From assembly GCF_030272615.1 (NCBI RefSeq), contig NC_081413.1:556413136-556477135 (forward strand): a DNA stretch of 64,000 bases. Direction: 5' to 3'. This stretch comes from Cryptomeria japonica (lineage: Eukaryota; Streptophyta; Pinopsida; Cupressales; Cupressaceae). Shown here piece after piece: positions 34,209 to 44,740 of this stretch (positions within the stretch are counted from its first letter, which is position 1; every line of letters begins with the position of its first letter). The position numbers and the translations under genes were made by a program. The notes below the pieces were generated by a model. That model saw only the letters and a list, made by a program, of their open reading frames with translations, did no database searches and had not been told where the DNA came from.

Positions 34209-35587
34209 TCTTACATACCTAGGTTTATTCTAATTTACATTCACAAGTTGTTGTTGTTCAGTCACAGTTGAGTTCTTTGATGATGTCGGTGTGACTGGAT
34301 CTACATTCTATACCAGTGCAATCTATGTCGGTTCATTTATAATCATTTCTATTGTCGGTTCCATAGATCTTGATTCTCCTCCAAAATGTTCGTCTATCTT
34401 CACATTAGTACTCTCAATGATCTTCTACAATCTTTTATTATAACATCTATATGCCTTACTTCTAGATGAATAACCAAGAAATATTATTTCATCACTTCTA
34501 GGATCAAATTTGCCAACATACTCATCTCTCCTAATATAAAATTTGCTTCCAAATATTTTGAAGTATTTAAGAGTAGGATATGTCCAAACCATAGTTCATA
34601 AGGGGTCTTACCGATTTCACTTTTGATGTGAACTCTGTTGAAAGTATAAACCATTGTATTCACTGCTTCTCTCCAGTACACATGAGGTAAAAAAAATTCC
34701 ATCAACATGGATCTTGTTGCATCCAGAATAGTTTTGTTCTTCCTTTCCACAACTCCATTCTACTGGGGTGTCCGGGGTGCTAATAGTTGTCTTTTAATTC
34801 CATTCACTTCACAAGATGCATTAAATTCTCTAGATGTAAATTCTCCTCCTTGATCTAATCTCAAACATTTGATTTTCTTTCCAGTTTCATTCTCTACCAT
34901 TGCCTTGAATATCTTGAATCTTCCAAAAGCTTTTGATTTCTCCCTGAGAAAAGTAACCCAACACATTCTAGAATAATCATCAATTATTAGCATAAAGTAT
35001 CTATCACCTTGTAGACTTCTTATTCTTGTTGGACCACACAAATCCGTATGAATTAAATCAAGAGTATTATTGGATTTTTTAGTAATGCTCTTAAAATTTA
35101 TTCTAACTTTCTTTCCCATTTGACATTCCTTACATACCAGATTATGAGGTTTCACAATCTTAGTTAAATCCCTTACTACCTTAGTTGAATTGGTCTTTAC
35201 AATGCAATCAAAATTCACATGACAGAGTCTTTTATGCCATAACCAACTTTCATCAATGTGTGCAATTAAACATGTCTTATCACTGGTATTCAAATGAAAG
35301 GTATTACCTTTAGTTTGATTACCAGTTGCAATCTCCAATCCAGTTCGGTTTATGATTTTGCATTTTTCATTCTTGAATTGTAACTGAAATCCTTTTTCCA
35401 CTAACTGACCAACACTCAAAAGATTATTCTTCAAACCTTCTACACAATAAACATTGTCAGTATTATGCTTACCATCCAAAGATATAGTGTCTTTTCCTTT
35501 GATTAAACAAGCTTTATCATCTCCAAACCTTACTAGACCTCCATGAATTTCTTGAAATGATATGAATTTTCTTTTATCATTAGTCAT
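34209..35587 (-). pseudogene. Integrase of the nested copia
   Basis: The open piece 35587-34760 covers the end of the protease and most of the integrase: HKRLCHVNFD and LVCKECQMGKKVR (HHCC), LIHTDLCGPTRIRSLQGDR, MLIIDDYSRMCWVTFL, LRLDQGGEFTSREF and NGIKRQLLAPRTPQ. A stop (near 34757, CAG or CAA to TAG) precedes NGVVERKNKTILDATRSMLM in the next piece, 34750-34484. A frameshift near 34565 leads into the variable integrase-RT linker. D,D,E are all present. Confidence 0.88.
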
Positions 35588-35795
35588 ATGATGCGAGCAT
35601 CCTCTATCTATAATACATTCATCCTTTTAATCAATTTTTGCTGCTAGTGCCTACTCTACCAGTTTGACAATAGGTGCCAGTGAATCTTCCTTTAATGCAA
35701 CAAATGCCCATCCACTATCCACTAGATCTTCTTCTGAGTCATTTGTAACACCTTCATCTACATAGTAACATGAATTATCTTTGCTTTTCTTAAAT
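35588..35795 (-). pseudogene. Protease of the nested copia
   Basis: In the minus frame ECIIDRGCSHHMTNDK occurs at about 35620-35575. The expected copia protease motif is D-S-G, here D-R-G, so the residue after the catalytic aspartate is altered. A stop lies just upstream at about 35627. The preceding part, between the zinc knuckle and the protease, is acidic and broken. Confidence 0.75.
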
Positions 35796-36060
35796 TTATC
35801 TCTGATATTCAAGGTTAGGTTTATATGTTCTTCTTGCTTCCTCCCTTAGTCTTGCATGTCTATCAAGACACCTAGAAGCCATATGACCAACTTTATTGCA
35901 ATTAAAACATTTGAAAGGTGCTTTACCTTCATACTTACTTCCTGCTAGACCTTTAGGCATCTTCCTTGTGAATAGTGCTTCAAGTTCTTCAAGTTCTTCA
36001 TTTTCTCTTCTCATATCTTCAAGTTCTCTTGCATAAAGTGCTTTCCAATCAGTTTTGTCA

Positions 36061-36097
<37 letters not shown>

Positions 36098-36761
36098 TTG
36101 ATGCTGATGATGATGCTTTAAAAGGTAAATTAGTTTTGATTGTAGCAACAGGACCAAACTCTTCAAGTTCAAATGTTGAAAGTTTTCCAACCAAAGTATC
36201 TCTAGAAATTGATGTATTAGGCATTGTTCTCAACTCATTAATAGCAGTCACTTTCATTTTGTAAGCCGATGGAAATGCTCTTAAAACTTTAGAAACAATT
36301 TCGTCTTCACTTAAAGATCCTCCACAACATTGTATTCGTAAAATAATTTCATTAACTCTTTCCATAAATGCAGAAATTCTTTCATCTTCTTCCATTTTTA
36401 AATTTTCATACCTGACCCGGTAACATTCCAGTTTTGCAATTTTGACAATGGTATCTCCTTCATTCAATGTTTCTAGTTTATCCCAAATAGCTTTAGCAGT
36501 AGATCGATCTGATAATCCCATGATTTGCTAATCTGATAATGCACTCAGAAGTGCTTCTCTTGCTTTACAATCATTCACCAAGTCCTTGCCCAATATCGGT
36601 GGATGAGGTTGATTCGGAGTAGGAGCAACATAGCCATTCTTAGTAACATCCCATATATCTCTTCCAATGTAGTTCAGATATGTTTGCATTCTGATCTTCC
36701 ATATACCATAGTTAGTTTCATTAAGTTTCATATTGTCCTTCCTAAAAATATTTGTTAACAT
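35796..36761 (-). pseudogene. gag: Gag of the nested copia
   Basis: The ATG at 36761 opens MLTNIFRKDNMKLNETNYGI, close to the start of many plant copia Gag proteins. A single stop near 36527 separates it from the 241-codon remainder. That has a KLETLNEGD...KLECYRVRYENLKMEE segment, a serine-rich tract from a GAT repeat, a short acidic coiled-coil-like stretch and an intact zinc knuckle CFNCNKVGHMASRC at about 35915-35874. Only the one stop breaks gag, so it is better preserved than in the plus-strand copia. Confidence 0.88.
36061..36096. repeat. GAT trinucleotide microsatellite within copia gag
   Basis: About 12 perfect GAT units (36061-36096) plus imperfect ones to about 36112. On the minus strand, in the gag frame, they encode the polyserine tract before DKTDWKALYA. 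The plus-strand reading of the same repeat gives a meaningless poly-Asp ORF. Confidence 0.95.
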
Positions 36762-36804
36762 AGGATCTCCTCAAGCTATTAGGCTTCTACAAAAAGAGGA
36801 CTTA

Positions 36805-36816
36805 GCTCTAATACCA
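36805..36816 (-). promoter_or_regulatory. Primer binding site of the nested copia
   Basis: On the minus strand TGGTATTAGAGC differs at one base (C to T) from the initiator-Met site TGGTATCAGAGC. It lies two bases after the LTR end. Confidence 0.88.
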
Positions 36817-36818
36817 AG

Positions 36819-37940
36819 AGTTAGGAACTGGGAAGGACAACTAAGAGGGGGGGGTGAATCAGTTGTTAACTAGTTGTCAATAAATTATAACCCAAATGCA
36901 AATTATTCCAACTTACACTTAGTGTCAGTAAACCAAAGTTAAATGTCGGTAAAACAAATTAACATTTATAGCAGTACTAATATAACTTAATGCATGAAAC
37001 AGAAAGAGAAACAACATCCACAACACATGGCACATATATTTATACGTGGAAACCCAATAAGGGAAAAACCACAGTGGGAAACCTTACCCACAATCAAATG
37101 ATACTAGTGCAGATAGTATGTGTATACAAATGGGGTCTGCACATGCAGAAAGGCCAACTGCCTAGAGCTCACTGCTCAATCACAAAATAGGAGTCACACT
37201 GACTACAATTGGATGGTTAAATCCAATGACAATGTACTACTCAAAATAAAATCTACAAAGTTGGATTCAGTATCGGTTTAAGCTCTGAACACGAGTGCCA
37301 ATACCCTTCATAACCTTCCTTCAACCTTCAAATAATGTATGCATGATTCACACAAGGATCTGCTCTTCTTCACTTCAATATACACTCATACAATTACCAT
37401 TCCATATCTCACAAATGAGATCTTACAATCATTTATACAAAATCTAAGACCACATGATGAGGTCAACTCACTAAAGATATTATAATTAAATCAATTACAA
37501 ATAAGTCTTGATATGATACAACATGTCGGCTCAATATATTTACATATCAATAAACCATCTCCATAATGTGTCATGCTAATCTGGAATACCAGTCCATAAC
37601 CTAGACCTATCTGCTAGTAAAGGCAAATCTGTCAAGCCGATTAGACCAATAAGAAAAACACCAAATCCAAACTTCCAATCCATGTCTTCAACATAACCAA
37701 ATGATCTACAGATGATATCAAGTCATCGTCACTGTCGGTGAACAATATATCCTGCTGGTGAACATATACCGGTGACTGTGCATAAGCCAATATCCATGTC
37801 GGGACCATAATGTGTCAATGCAACAGTAAACCATTATAACCATAGTGCCAAATTAACAATGTAGACCTCCAAGAAGACAAGTGTTGACATCAATGACAAA
37901 ATCAATGCAACACATGACAAAGCCATCTATAATACCAACA
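36819..37940 (-). repeat. 5' LTR of the nested copia
   Basis: It aligns end to end with 31121-32238. The plus-strand left edge reads AGTTAGGAAC where the partner has TGTTAGGAAC, so the terminal base is mutated. The right edge is AATACCAACA at 37940, followed by the TACAT duplication. Confidence 0.92.
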
Positions 37941-37945
37941 TACAT
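37941..37945. other. Right target-site duplication (TACAT) of the nested copia
   Basis: Identical to 31116-31120. The insertion split codons of the FGLCNAP motif in the host RT. Confidence 0.95.
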
Positions 37946-38763
37946 AAGCCAAATGGAAGCATAGAGTAGGCATAAGTCCCCCATGGGAATGTGAATGTTG
38001 TCTTCTCTTGGCCCTCAGGTGCTATTATTATTTGGTTGTATCCACTTAAACCATCTAAGAATGAAAAATATTTATTTCTTGCTAAGGAGTCCAACACTTG
38101 GTAAATGAAAGGGAGTGGGAAGTGATCTTTCTTGGTCACAACATTAAGCTCCCTATAATCTACACAAACCCTCCACTTTCCTTTTTTCTTTGGAACAATA
38201 ACCGGAGGTGATACCCATTCCCTACCAGAAATAGGATATATGAAACCCGTATTTAGCAATTTCTGCAGTTCCCGCTTAACTATTTCCCTGAATGCAGGGT
38301 TGATTCTTCTCTAAGCTTGCCTCACTGGTTTACAGTCTTCTTTAATGTAGATTCGGTGTGTGCACAACTTAGGATGTAATCCTTTCATATATATGTAGTC
38401 CCATGCAAATGCTTCCTTATGAGACATTAGTACTTTTTTAGGAGACTTAGTTTGATCTTGAGTGAGGCTATTATTAGCATTCAACCAATCTGGAGCCACT
38501 TCAACTTGTTTAATTAGTTCTTTTATAGATAATGTAGGAAAGTGTGGTACTTGTATTTCGTGTGGCAGTAGTGTATGCAGTAGGTCTATGACTATAGGAG
38601 ATCCTACAGCAGAAGATGGTAGTAATAGTTGTAAGGGACGTGTATTTTCTACATTACAACCTTCAATTTGACCAAGAACTCCATATTGATTTTGCATGAT
38701 ACTAGAGAGCACATCCTCCTCTTCTTGAAACTGTAGGAAGGGGTCCCTTTGTATCATCATCAA
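37941..38763 (-). pseudogene. RT (N-terminal part) of the Athila-like element, right of the nested copia
   Basis: The piece 38763-38311 is the variable protease-RT connection and the RT entry (HKEAFAWDYIYMKGLHPKLCTHRIY is positions 38435-38360, with key residues AFAWDY and CTHRI). The piece 38259-37927 is the conserved RT start: GFIYPISGREWVSPPVIVPK, WRVCVDYRELN, DHFPLPFIYQVLD, FSFLDGLSGYNQI and TTFTFPWGTYAYSMLPFGLC. It breaks off exactly at the TACAT site and continues at 31120. The last few residues of the uninterrupted ORF (after FGLC) are read from the copia LTR. Confidence 0.9.
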
Positions 38764-39028
38764 CTATTGTATTGTATTGACTTCATTAGATTCTTCCTCT
38801 ATGTTTGGCCAAACTAGTAGCTCTTGCTCAAGTTGGGGTTGTGCAGGTGGGTATAGTGCCAACTTTTTATTTTTCATTCCATCTAAGATGGGCATGTCCC
38901 TTGATCTACATCATATGAAGGCATCCACTGTGGCTAACCAAGGTCTACCCAAAATGATAGGGTACCCCCTAGTGTTTCTTTAGGTGAGAGGATAACAAAG
39001 TCAACTAGATATTGCCAGGACTTCAATA

Positions 39029-39268
39029 TTACAATAAGGTCTTCCACCATATCTTTTGTTTAACAGTAGAATTGCTTGCAAGTTGTAGAATAGTAGGTGT
39101 GGATCTTAGTGTAGTGATGTTTATTTTATGCATCACATCCTTTGTCATAACATTTATTGCTGCTCCTAGGTCAATAAGAGCATTTTGAACTTGAATTCCA
39201 TTAATGACTACTCCTACAATAGGGCTTCCTAGGTCTGAATACTCAGGGACACAAAGTTTTCCTAGCAT
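39029..39268 (-). pseudogene. Aspartic protease of the Athila-like element
   Basis: The 79-codon piece includes ALIDLGAAINVM, the aspartic protease active site. The D-L-G-A form is characteristic of Athila-group elements (commonly DLGASINLMP), so L in place of S/T is a lineage trait and not damage. It is followed by ...STPTILQLAS and stops. This is the best single clue to the Athila assignment. Confidence 0.82.
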
Positions 39269-39299
39269 AATATCTGCTAACTAGCCCACAACATGGACC

Positions 39300-41216
39300 A
39301 TCTATGGGTCTTTCCTCTTCCTTCCTAGATTTTTTAAACAAGCTTCCTTAATTGCCTTTCCATATATTTGGATGTCTTTTATTGCTTGAAACAAAGGAAT
39401 CTTAACACACACATTCTTTAGTTGGTTGACAATATCAAACATGGGCTCTTATGTTTGTTTTGATGGTTCTACTTCCAATCTTTGAGGGAATGGAGGTGTA
39501 GTGTGATTCTTGTTGCACTAGCCTTGATGTAACAGGTAGAGCTATCTCACTTTGTTGAATGTGATCTTGAGCAAGCATCTCAGCTATCACTAGAGGTGAA
39601 GGTGTAGGAAGAGTTGTTCCTGACCTTAAATAGATGTCACTAATACTAACAACATAGTCGGGGTATTGGTTTGGACAAGTAGCATAAACATGTTGTTGTT
39701 GTGTTTGTTTACTATTAGGATTGGGCATAGGCTGAGCTGGGAATTGAGTAGGTTTAGGTGGAGTACTAGCATTTTGATTAGATGGTGGTATTAGAGCTTG
39801 TTGTTGGGGTTGTTGAGGAGGTTGTAGGAAACCAGTGGACTGATTTGGCCATTTGTTCTTCTCTCCACTGAGTTATTTGTTGCCAGTTTCCTTGAGATGG
39901 TTGCCAACCTCCTTGATTTTGCTGCCAAGGAGGGGAAGGGTTTTGGTTATTGGTCCATGCATTTTTGTAATTATTCCAATTTTTCTAAGGGAAATTCCCA
40001 TTATGAGATGGACAAGGATTTTGCCACTGATTATTAAGACTATATGAATTTTAATAAGGGTCATTAAAGGATAATGGATTAGGTGGCATACCTTATCATG
40101 GAGCCCATGGTCTCTTTTGAGAAACAAAGAAGATTTGGTCCTCCTCCTTTTCATCAAGTTTGAACTCTAATAGAGCAAGTTGGCTGTCAATATTTGCTAC
40201 CATGTTGCACTTGTAGTCTCTTTTCTTTTTCCTGCAGTGAGGGCAATATTCAGCTAATATTGCCTCTACCTCCTCTTGCTTCTTCATCTAAAGTGTGTCT
40301 AGTTGTGTGGCCATGTTGGTGATAATATCTTGCTTGAATTCAGATAGTAAGTGGTAATTTCTGCCCTTGAAACTCCATTGGAAGATCTCCCCTTGGTAGC
40401 TTGATAACCTCTTCCCTTCTTTACAACTTCTTGGGAGTATTTCTGACATATCTTCTTAATATCATCCCAAGGAACTTGAGTGATGTCTCCTCCTCCTATT
40501 AGGTCTGGGGCATCTATACAACTGTCATTAATTCCTCTGAGGAAAAGCAACTTTTGGGACTCTTGATTAAGAGTATGGTCTTAATTTTTCTTTAGGTAGG
40601 ACAAGAACCTTGAAATGTAGTCCTCCAAATTTTTATCATCCTTTTGCCGCATCCTGAAGATTTCATCTCCCCTATTACCACTTCTACAGTATTCCTTGTA
40701 TTTCTCAAGAAATTTGGTTTGTATTGCTTCCCAACTGCCAACAACATCTATCCCCAAACTCATAAATGATCTCAGGGCTCCTTCTTTCAAAGTAGCAGGA
40801 AACAAATTGAGTCTATGAGCATCAGTGGTGTAATCATAGCTTCAATAGAGAATGTTTAATTTGAACATAAAGGTATATGGGTTCTTTGTTACAAGCCCAT
40901 AAAACTTAGGTAGAACTGAATTAGCGATATTCTTGAGGTTGTTATTATCATGTTGGTCAGTGATAGGGAATTCAAAGGTAGCTTGGTTAGGCTGATTTTG
41001 TGCAGCACCAACCATCCTCGCTTGATAAAGTATCAAAGAAAATGGGTTTTCAATAGGTTCTGGGTTAGCTAGCTCCTTAGTATTAGCAATTAACTTAGCT
41101 AAAGGGTTTATGTTTTTGTCTCCATCTTCAAATAGATTATAAGCTCACTCAAAATGATTGTCAAGATAAAGTTCGTTAGGAAGAAACCTCCCCAAAACGT
41201 CTCTTCTCCTAGGCAT
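39300..41216 (-). pseudogene. gag: Gag of the Athila-like element
   Basis: An ATG at 41216 opens MPRRRDVLGRFLPNELYLDN and meets a stop at about 41145. Further pieces continue the protein: 41036-40842 (IADQ-like ...NSVLPKFYGL..KNPY), 40805-40581 with LFPATLKEGALRSFMSL, WEAIQTKFLEKYKEY and RMRQKDDKNLEDYISRF (the retrotransposon gag domain), 40550-40299 with LLFLRGINDSCIDAPDLIGGG, 40287-40096 with CPHCRKKKRDYKC (a zinc-finger-like cluster), and a Gln/Pro-rich region to about 39435. Each junction has a stop or frameshift. Confidence 0.82.
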
Positions 41217-41337
41217 GCAGTAGATTTAGAAGTAATTATGATTCATTAATCTATGAAGGTAAATGGAAATAGTTCACTTTTAACTACTGAAAACAAAGTA
41301 CAATTATCAATAACTGCAAAGGTTTCTAGTTTGACAC

Positions 41338-41357
41338 CATCCCCGACAATGGCACCA
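41338..41357 (-). promoter_or_regulatory. Primer binding site of the Athila-like element
   Basis: The minus strand reads TGGTGCCATTGTCGGGGATG, three or four transitions from the TGGCGCCGTTGCCGGGGATC site typical of Athila elements (described as tRNA-Asp primed). It lies four bases inside the 5' LTR end at 41362. Confidence 0.85.
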
Positions 41358-41361
41358 AAAA

Positions 41362-42634
41362 TGATCGATCTTCTCAATGGTTCAACAACTAGACTTTGAA
41401 TTCATACCTTATGGATTGGACATAAAAATAAGTAGTTATCTTTCATCATGAAGGTTCATTTATTTATCAACCCAGGGCGTGTACTTGAAATGGATCTACA
41501 AAGTATATGCACTAGAAAGACTAAAACAGTCACCTTTCCTATTACTGAAAATGAAATGTTACTGAAGGAAGATGCTAAAAGAAAGTAACTGAAATGCTTG
41601 AAAAGGAAACTAACTAACTTTTAAGTATCAACTAGGAAAGACAAGACTTTATCCATGATCAACAAATGGGGTTCTACTTAGTTTGCAGTGGCTACAGGAA
41701 TAGTCACAGGAAATATTCCAGTGGCTGTAGCAACAGACCATGATCAAGATAATGCTAAGTACATAATGGAAAGTAAATGATAAAAGAAATCAAATGAATA
41801 CTTACTAAGTGGTCCCCCTTAGTAAGCATCCAAACAACTAAATCAAATGCCTCGAACTTAAAATATCATATTTATTAATCCAAAAGTACTTGATAACATA
41901 ACAACATATTGTTGGAAGTCTGTCTCTTCAACTAAATCATAACTGTATTACAAACTCTGAAACTATTCTTTTTTCTCAACCACCGTACGAGAGAAGATGA
42001 GAGATTATTTAAAGCATGAAATTCCTAACTGACTAGCATACCACTCCCAAATTTTAAGGAGGGTGCTTTTATTGAACAATGAGAAAAAGAAGGTAAAGTT
42101 ACAAGTGCTGAGAATCAGTCAAAGTCTGTTGGAACAATAGAGAGAATCTAGCATAACTCCTAACCTAAATTTACTCCTATGGGAAAGGAAATCATTTAAT
42201 TCTTTAGATAATTCATAATGAACCACATTCAACCGCTAGTTGACTCTTTGAATGACAATCCTCACTGTCTCTTTTATCGGCCAACAACTACATGATCTTT
42301 ATTACTGAACATCTTGGACTGGTTCAACATTCTTCTTTAGTCCTACATGAAATTGTTAACATGCACAAAAATAGACCTAAATATCCCTATTAGAGTAACA
42401 TTCAAAATCTACATGTAACATTACCATGGATACTCCTCATATCATAATTACCTATTATATTGCATAAAAAGAGAACATAGATCAAATGAGTTCATGTCAT
42501 ATGACCACACCATCAAAACATATAGTCTTATCACTTAGCAAAGTTTTTGAACTCAAAAGACATATCTAGACACCTAATGTCCTAGTAATGACATATAAAA
42601 AAAGATAAAATAGATCCAATCTTTTGGCTCATCA
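41362..42634 (-). repeat. 5' LTR of the minus-strand Athila-like element
   Basis: Edges on the plus strand are TGATCGATCTTCTCAATGG at 41362 and ...TTTTGGCTCATCA at 42634. It aligns along its full length with 23801-25074. It retains TG...CA ends, unlike its partner. Confidence 0.92.
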
Positions 42635-42639
42635 CCCCT
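42635..42639. other. Right target-site duplication (CCCCT) of the Athila-like element
   Basis: Matches 23796-23800. The PMD reading frame lies on both outer sides. Confidence 0.75.
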
Positions 42640-44000
42640 CTCCCTCTAAGTGGTCTTAGTGGTATGTATACCCTATATTGTCTATCTCCTCCTCAACATC
42701 CATCTCCTCCTCAAACTCTATCTCCTCTTGGGCCTCCAGCATCTCCTCCTCTCCCCCTCTCTTGAAATGCCATCCTAGCTCCTCCTCTCCTCTCTCTCCT
42801 TTGTCTTCTCTATCTACCCCCTCTCATTTTCATCATCCTCATCATCCAACCCTAGTATTGGCTCTCTCGATCCTATTAGACATGGAAAAGGATGTGCTCT
42901 AAAATAGACCTCATACTCAGGTGTCATACCTGCATCCACCACATCTCTTATCAGGTCTCATGGCATCATCACAAGTGACCAGAAATCAATAATTGCAATA
43001 TCATATGATAGAATTGGGCCCCACTATCACTACTCTCCAACTATGTGAGTGAACTCTCCAAACCCACATGGAATTTGTTGGATCATGCCAAACTATCTAG
43101 ATATCTTGTCCACAAGTTGTCTATCTAAAATATATGGTGTACACCCAATCAATTATCTAGCCCTGAAACAAAATAGTAGCTCTATACCATCCTCCAGCCA
43201 CACCTCATAATCCAAGTATGGTCACCATATCATAGTGCCAATATTGTCTATCACTTGATGCCAATACTCCAACTTTCCTAGCCATGGTTGAGAAATGATC
43301 ATAGAATATGTATGCACATATAACTATCCATGATCTCTGAATTTGAATTGCACTAGTCTAGTCACTACTCTATGCTCATAAGCACAAATTTGTAACAAAG
43401 TAACCCCAAATCCGAGGCCACATTCCTTGAGGTACGCAAATTGATGTAACTCATGATATAGGTGTGCTAGTATGCAAGGACCCCATGCAAACCTAGTACT
43501 CTCAGTCATTAGCCTCTCAAAAGCCCTCCCTCATCTAGTGGCCAATCCATGCATCATCATATCCAAACATAGGAACTCACTAATAAACCCTCCTAGCACC
43601 AATTCTCACACATGTCCACTGGTTTACATAGCCTCCCAAATTAAGTGTCCTCCCCTGATCTCTAGATTTGGATCTTTGAACACCTGCTACAGAGCATCCA
43701 CATCCCCATCATGATCATAGATGACCATGTCTCCTATGATAGGTATCCTTAGTATCCTATAGACATCCTCAAGAGTGACTGACATCTCGCCGATCAGAAA
43801 ATGAAAAGAGCATGTCTCAAAGTGCCATCTCTCCACAAGAGCACTCAGTAGTCCTATGTTTTCCCAAATCTTAGGCATAAACATAATATGTCTCAAACCC
43901 ATCACTGCTATCATTGTATGGCCATCCTCTGTTAGGTTAGGTCATAGCCTTTGTGTCATATGGAATCTCTCCCGTGACTCCAACTGAGTTAGATTTTCAT
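42640..44000 (-). pseudogene. Plant mobile domain (PMD / MAIN-like) gene, N-terminal and central part
   Basis: The minus-strand frame, with several stops, follows the PMD pattern closely: ENIGLLSALVERWHFETCSF, then HFLIGEMSVTLEDVYRILRI and PIIGDMV (43860-43740), later RFAWGPCILAHLYHELHQFA and FGVTLLQICAYEHR (43500-43370), and DKISRQFGMIQQIP-like sequence near 43110-43070. PMD proteins resemble an aminotransferase-like fold, occur in many plant transposons, and include the host proteins MAIN and MAIL1. The C-terminal side becomes acidic (EEMLEAQEEIEFEEEMDVEE, near 42730-42670). It stops at the Athila-like insertion and probably resumes at 23800. Stops show it is not functional. Confidence 0.82.
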
Positions 44001-44029
44001 GCAATCATAGTAAACCAATCACATCAGTC

Positions 44030-44480
44030 CTAGCAATACTTATGTTTATCACATGGTGTTACTTATCTTATCCTATCCTAGCCTTGCAGTATTTATGTTT
44101 ATCACATGGTGCTTCTCATTAGCCTCTATCCCTATAGTGCTTAAGTTTATCATAGGGAGCTAATCCTTTCAATGTACATATTTATCACATTGCACTCAAA
44201 TTTTATTCTATCTAGCTAGAGCACTCACAAGATTTCATCAATCCAATGGATTATCCTATAATTTCTTAGTATCTTATCCTTGCTAGGGGCACCTGTCATA
44301 GTTTATCACTTCAACAATTTATCCAATTGATGGTACATGTTCATCACATTGCAGCTGATTCTTGCCATCATTTTTATCCTATATGATATGGGGCACCTTT
44401 CTGAGTTTATCATCTCGATAGATTATCTAATTTACAACATATGTTTATCATATAATTGTTAATGTTATCTTATTTTGACA
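44030..44480. repeat. Degenerate tandem repeats of a TTTATCACATGGTGC-like unit
   Basis: At least six diverged copies of a short unit are spaced roughly 45-75 bp apart: TATGTTTATCACATGGTG at 44041 and 44094, AAGTTTATCATAGGGAGC near 44143, TATTTATCACATTGCAC near 44179, TGTTCATCACATTGCAGC near 44338 and GAGTTTATCATCTCGATAG near 44405. They lie between the PMD gene and the TGTAGACACC LTR. No coding signal. Confidence 0.65.
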
Positions 44481-44539
44481 CATAAATGATAGGGCATTTC
44501 CTACACATGGTATTACTACACATATGGTTTTATCCTACC

Positions 44540-44740
44540 CATAGGCAGTTTTGAGCATATGCGCGTCGCTGTTAGATGTATATGTGGCTTTATGAAGACA
44601 TTCGATATAATAAACCTATACGTGGATTTTATCGATGCATATGTGATTGCAATCCAATACACGAACTCCCTGGACCTATACGCACATTTGTGTCATATGC
44701 GCGCCCTAATGCGACACATACACGTTCAAAACCCTAAAAC
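44540..44740. repeat. Cluster of CpG-containing ATGCGC / GCGCAT-like motifs
   Basis: Within 200 bp there are ATATGCGCGTCGC (44557), TATACGTGG (44617), ATCGATGCATATG (44629), TATACGCACA (44677), ATATGCGCGCCC (44695), ATGCGACAC (44709) and ATACACGTTC (44718). The surroundings are AT-rich and CpG-poor. A similar cluster, also preceded by GGCAGTTT, is at 49887-50130. Confidence 0.6.

Larger units (their letters stand above)
31121..37940 (-). mobile_element. Full-length Ty1/copia retrotransposon nested in the Athila-like RT
   Basis: Two LTRs of about 1.12 kb, an initiator-Met type primer binding site, a polypurine tract and one gag-pol unit (gag, protease, integrase, RT, RNase H) all lie on the minus strand. 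The TACAT target duplication is exact. Over the first 185 or so aligned LTR bases I count about 17 differences by eye, mostly transitions, so it is not a recent insertion. Pol is broken by isolated stops and some frameshifts, with further changes at protease and RT catalytic positions. Confidence 0.95.
23801..42634 (-). mobile_element. Athila-like Ty3/gypsy element, full length but with a nested copia insertion
   Basis: Two LTRs of about 1.27 kb bound gag, protease with a DLGA active site, RT, RNase H, integrase and a long extra ORF, all on the minus strand. The primer binding site is similar to the tRNA-Asp-type site of Athila elements. A copia element with its own target duplication occupies 31121-37940. 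Without it the element is about 12 kb. Many stops and frameshifts make it inactive. It is flanked by CCCCT on both sides and split a PMD gene on insertion. It was therefore inserted after the PMD sequence and before the copia. Confidence 0.9.

Noticed and set aside
36055..36264. Plus-strand poly-Asp ORF
   Set aside because: Antisense of the polyserine tract in copia gag, caused by a GAT microsatellite.
43687..43914. PMD frame as a functional host gene of the MAIN family
   Set aside because: Several in-frame stops and an 18.8-kb insertion break it, and the setting is entirely transposon-derived.
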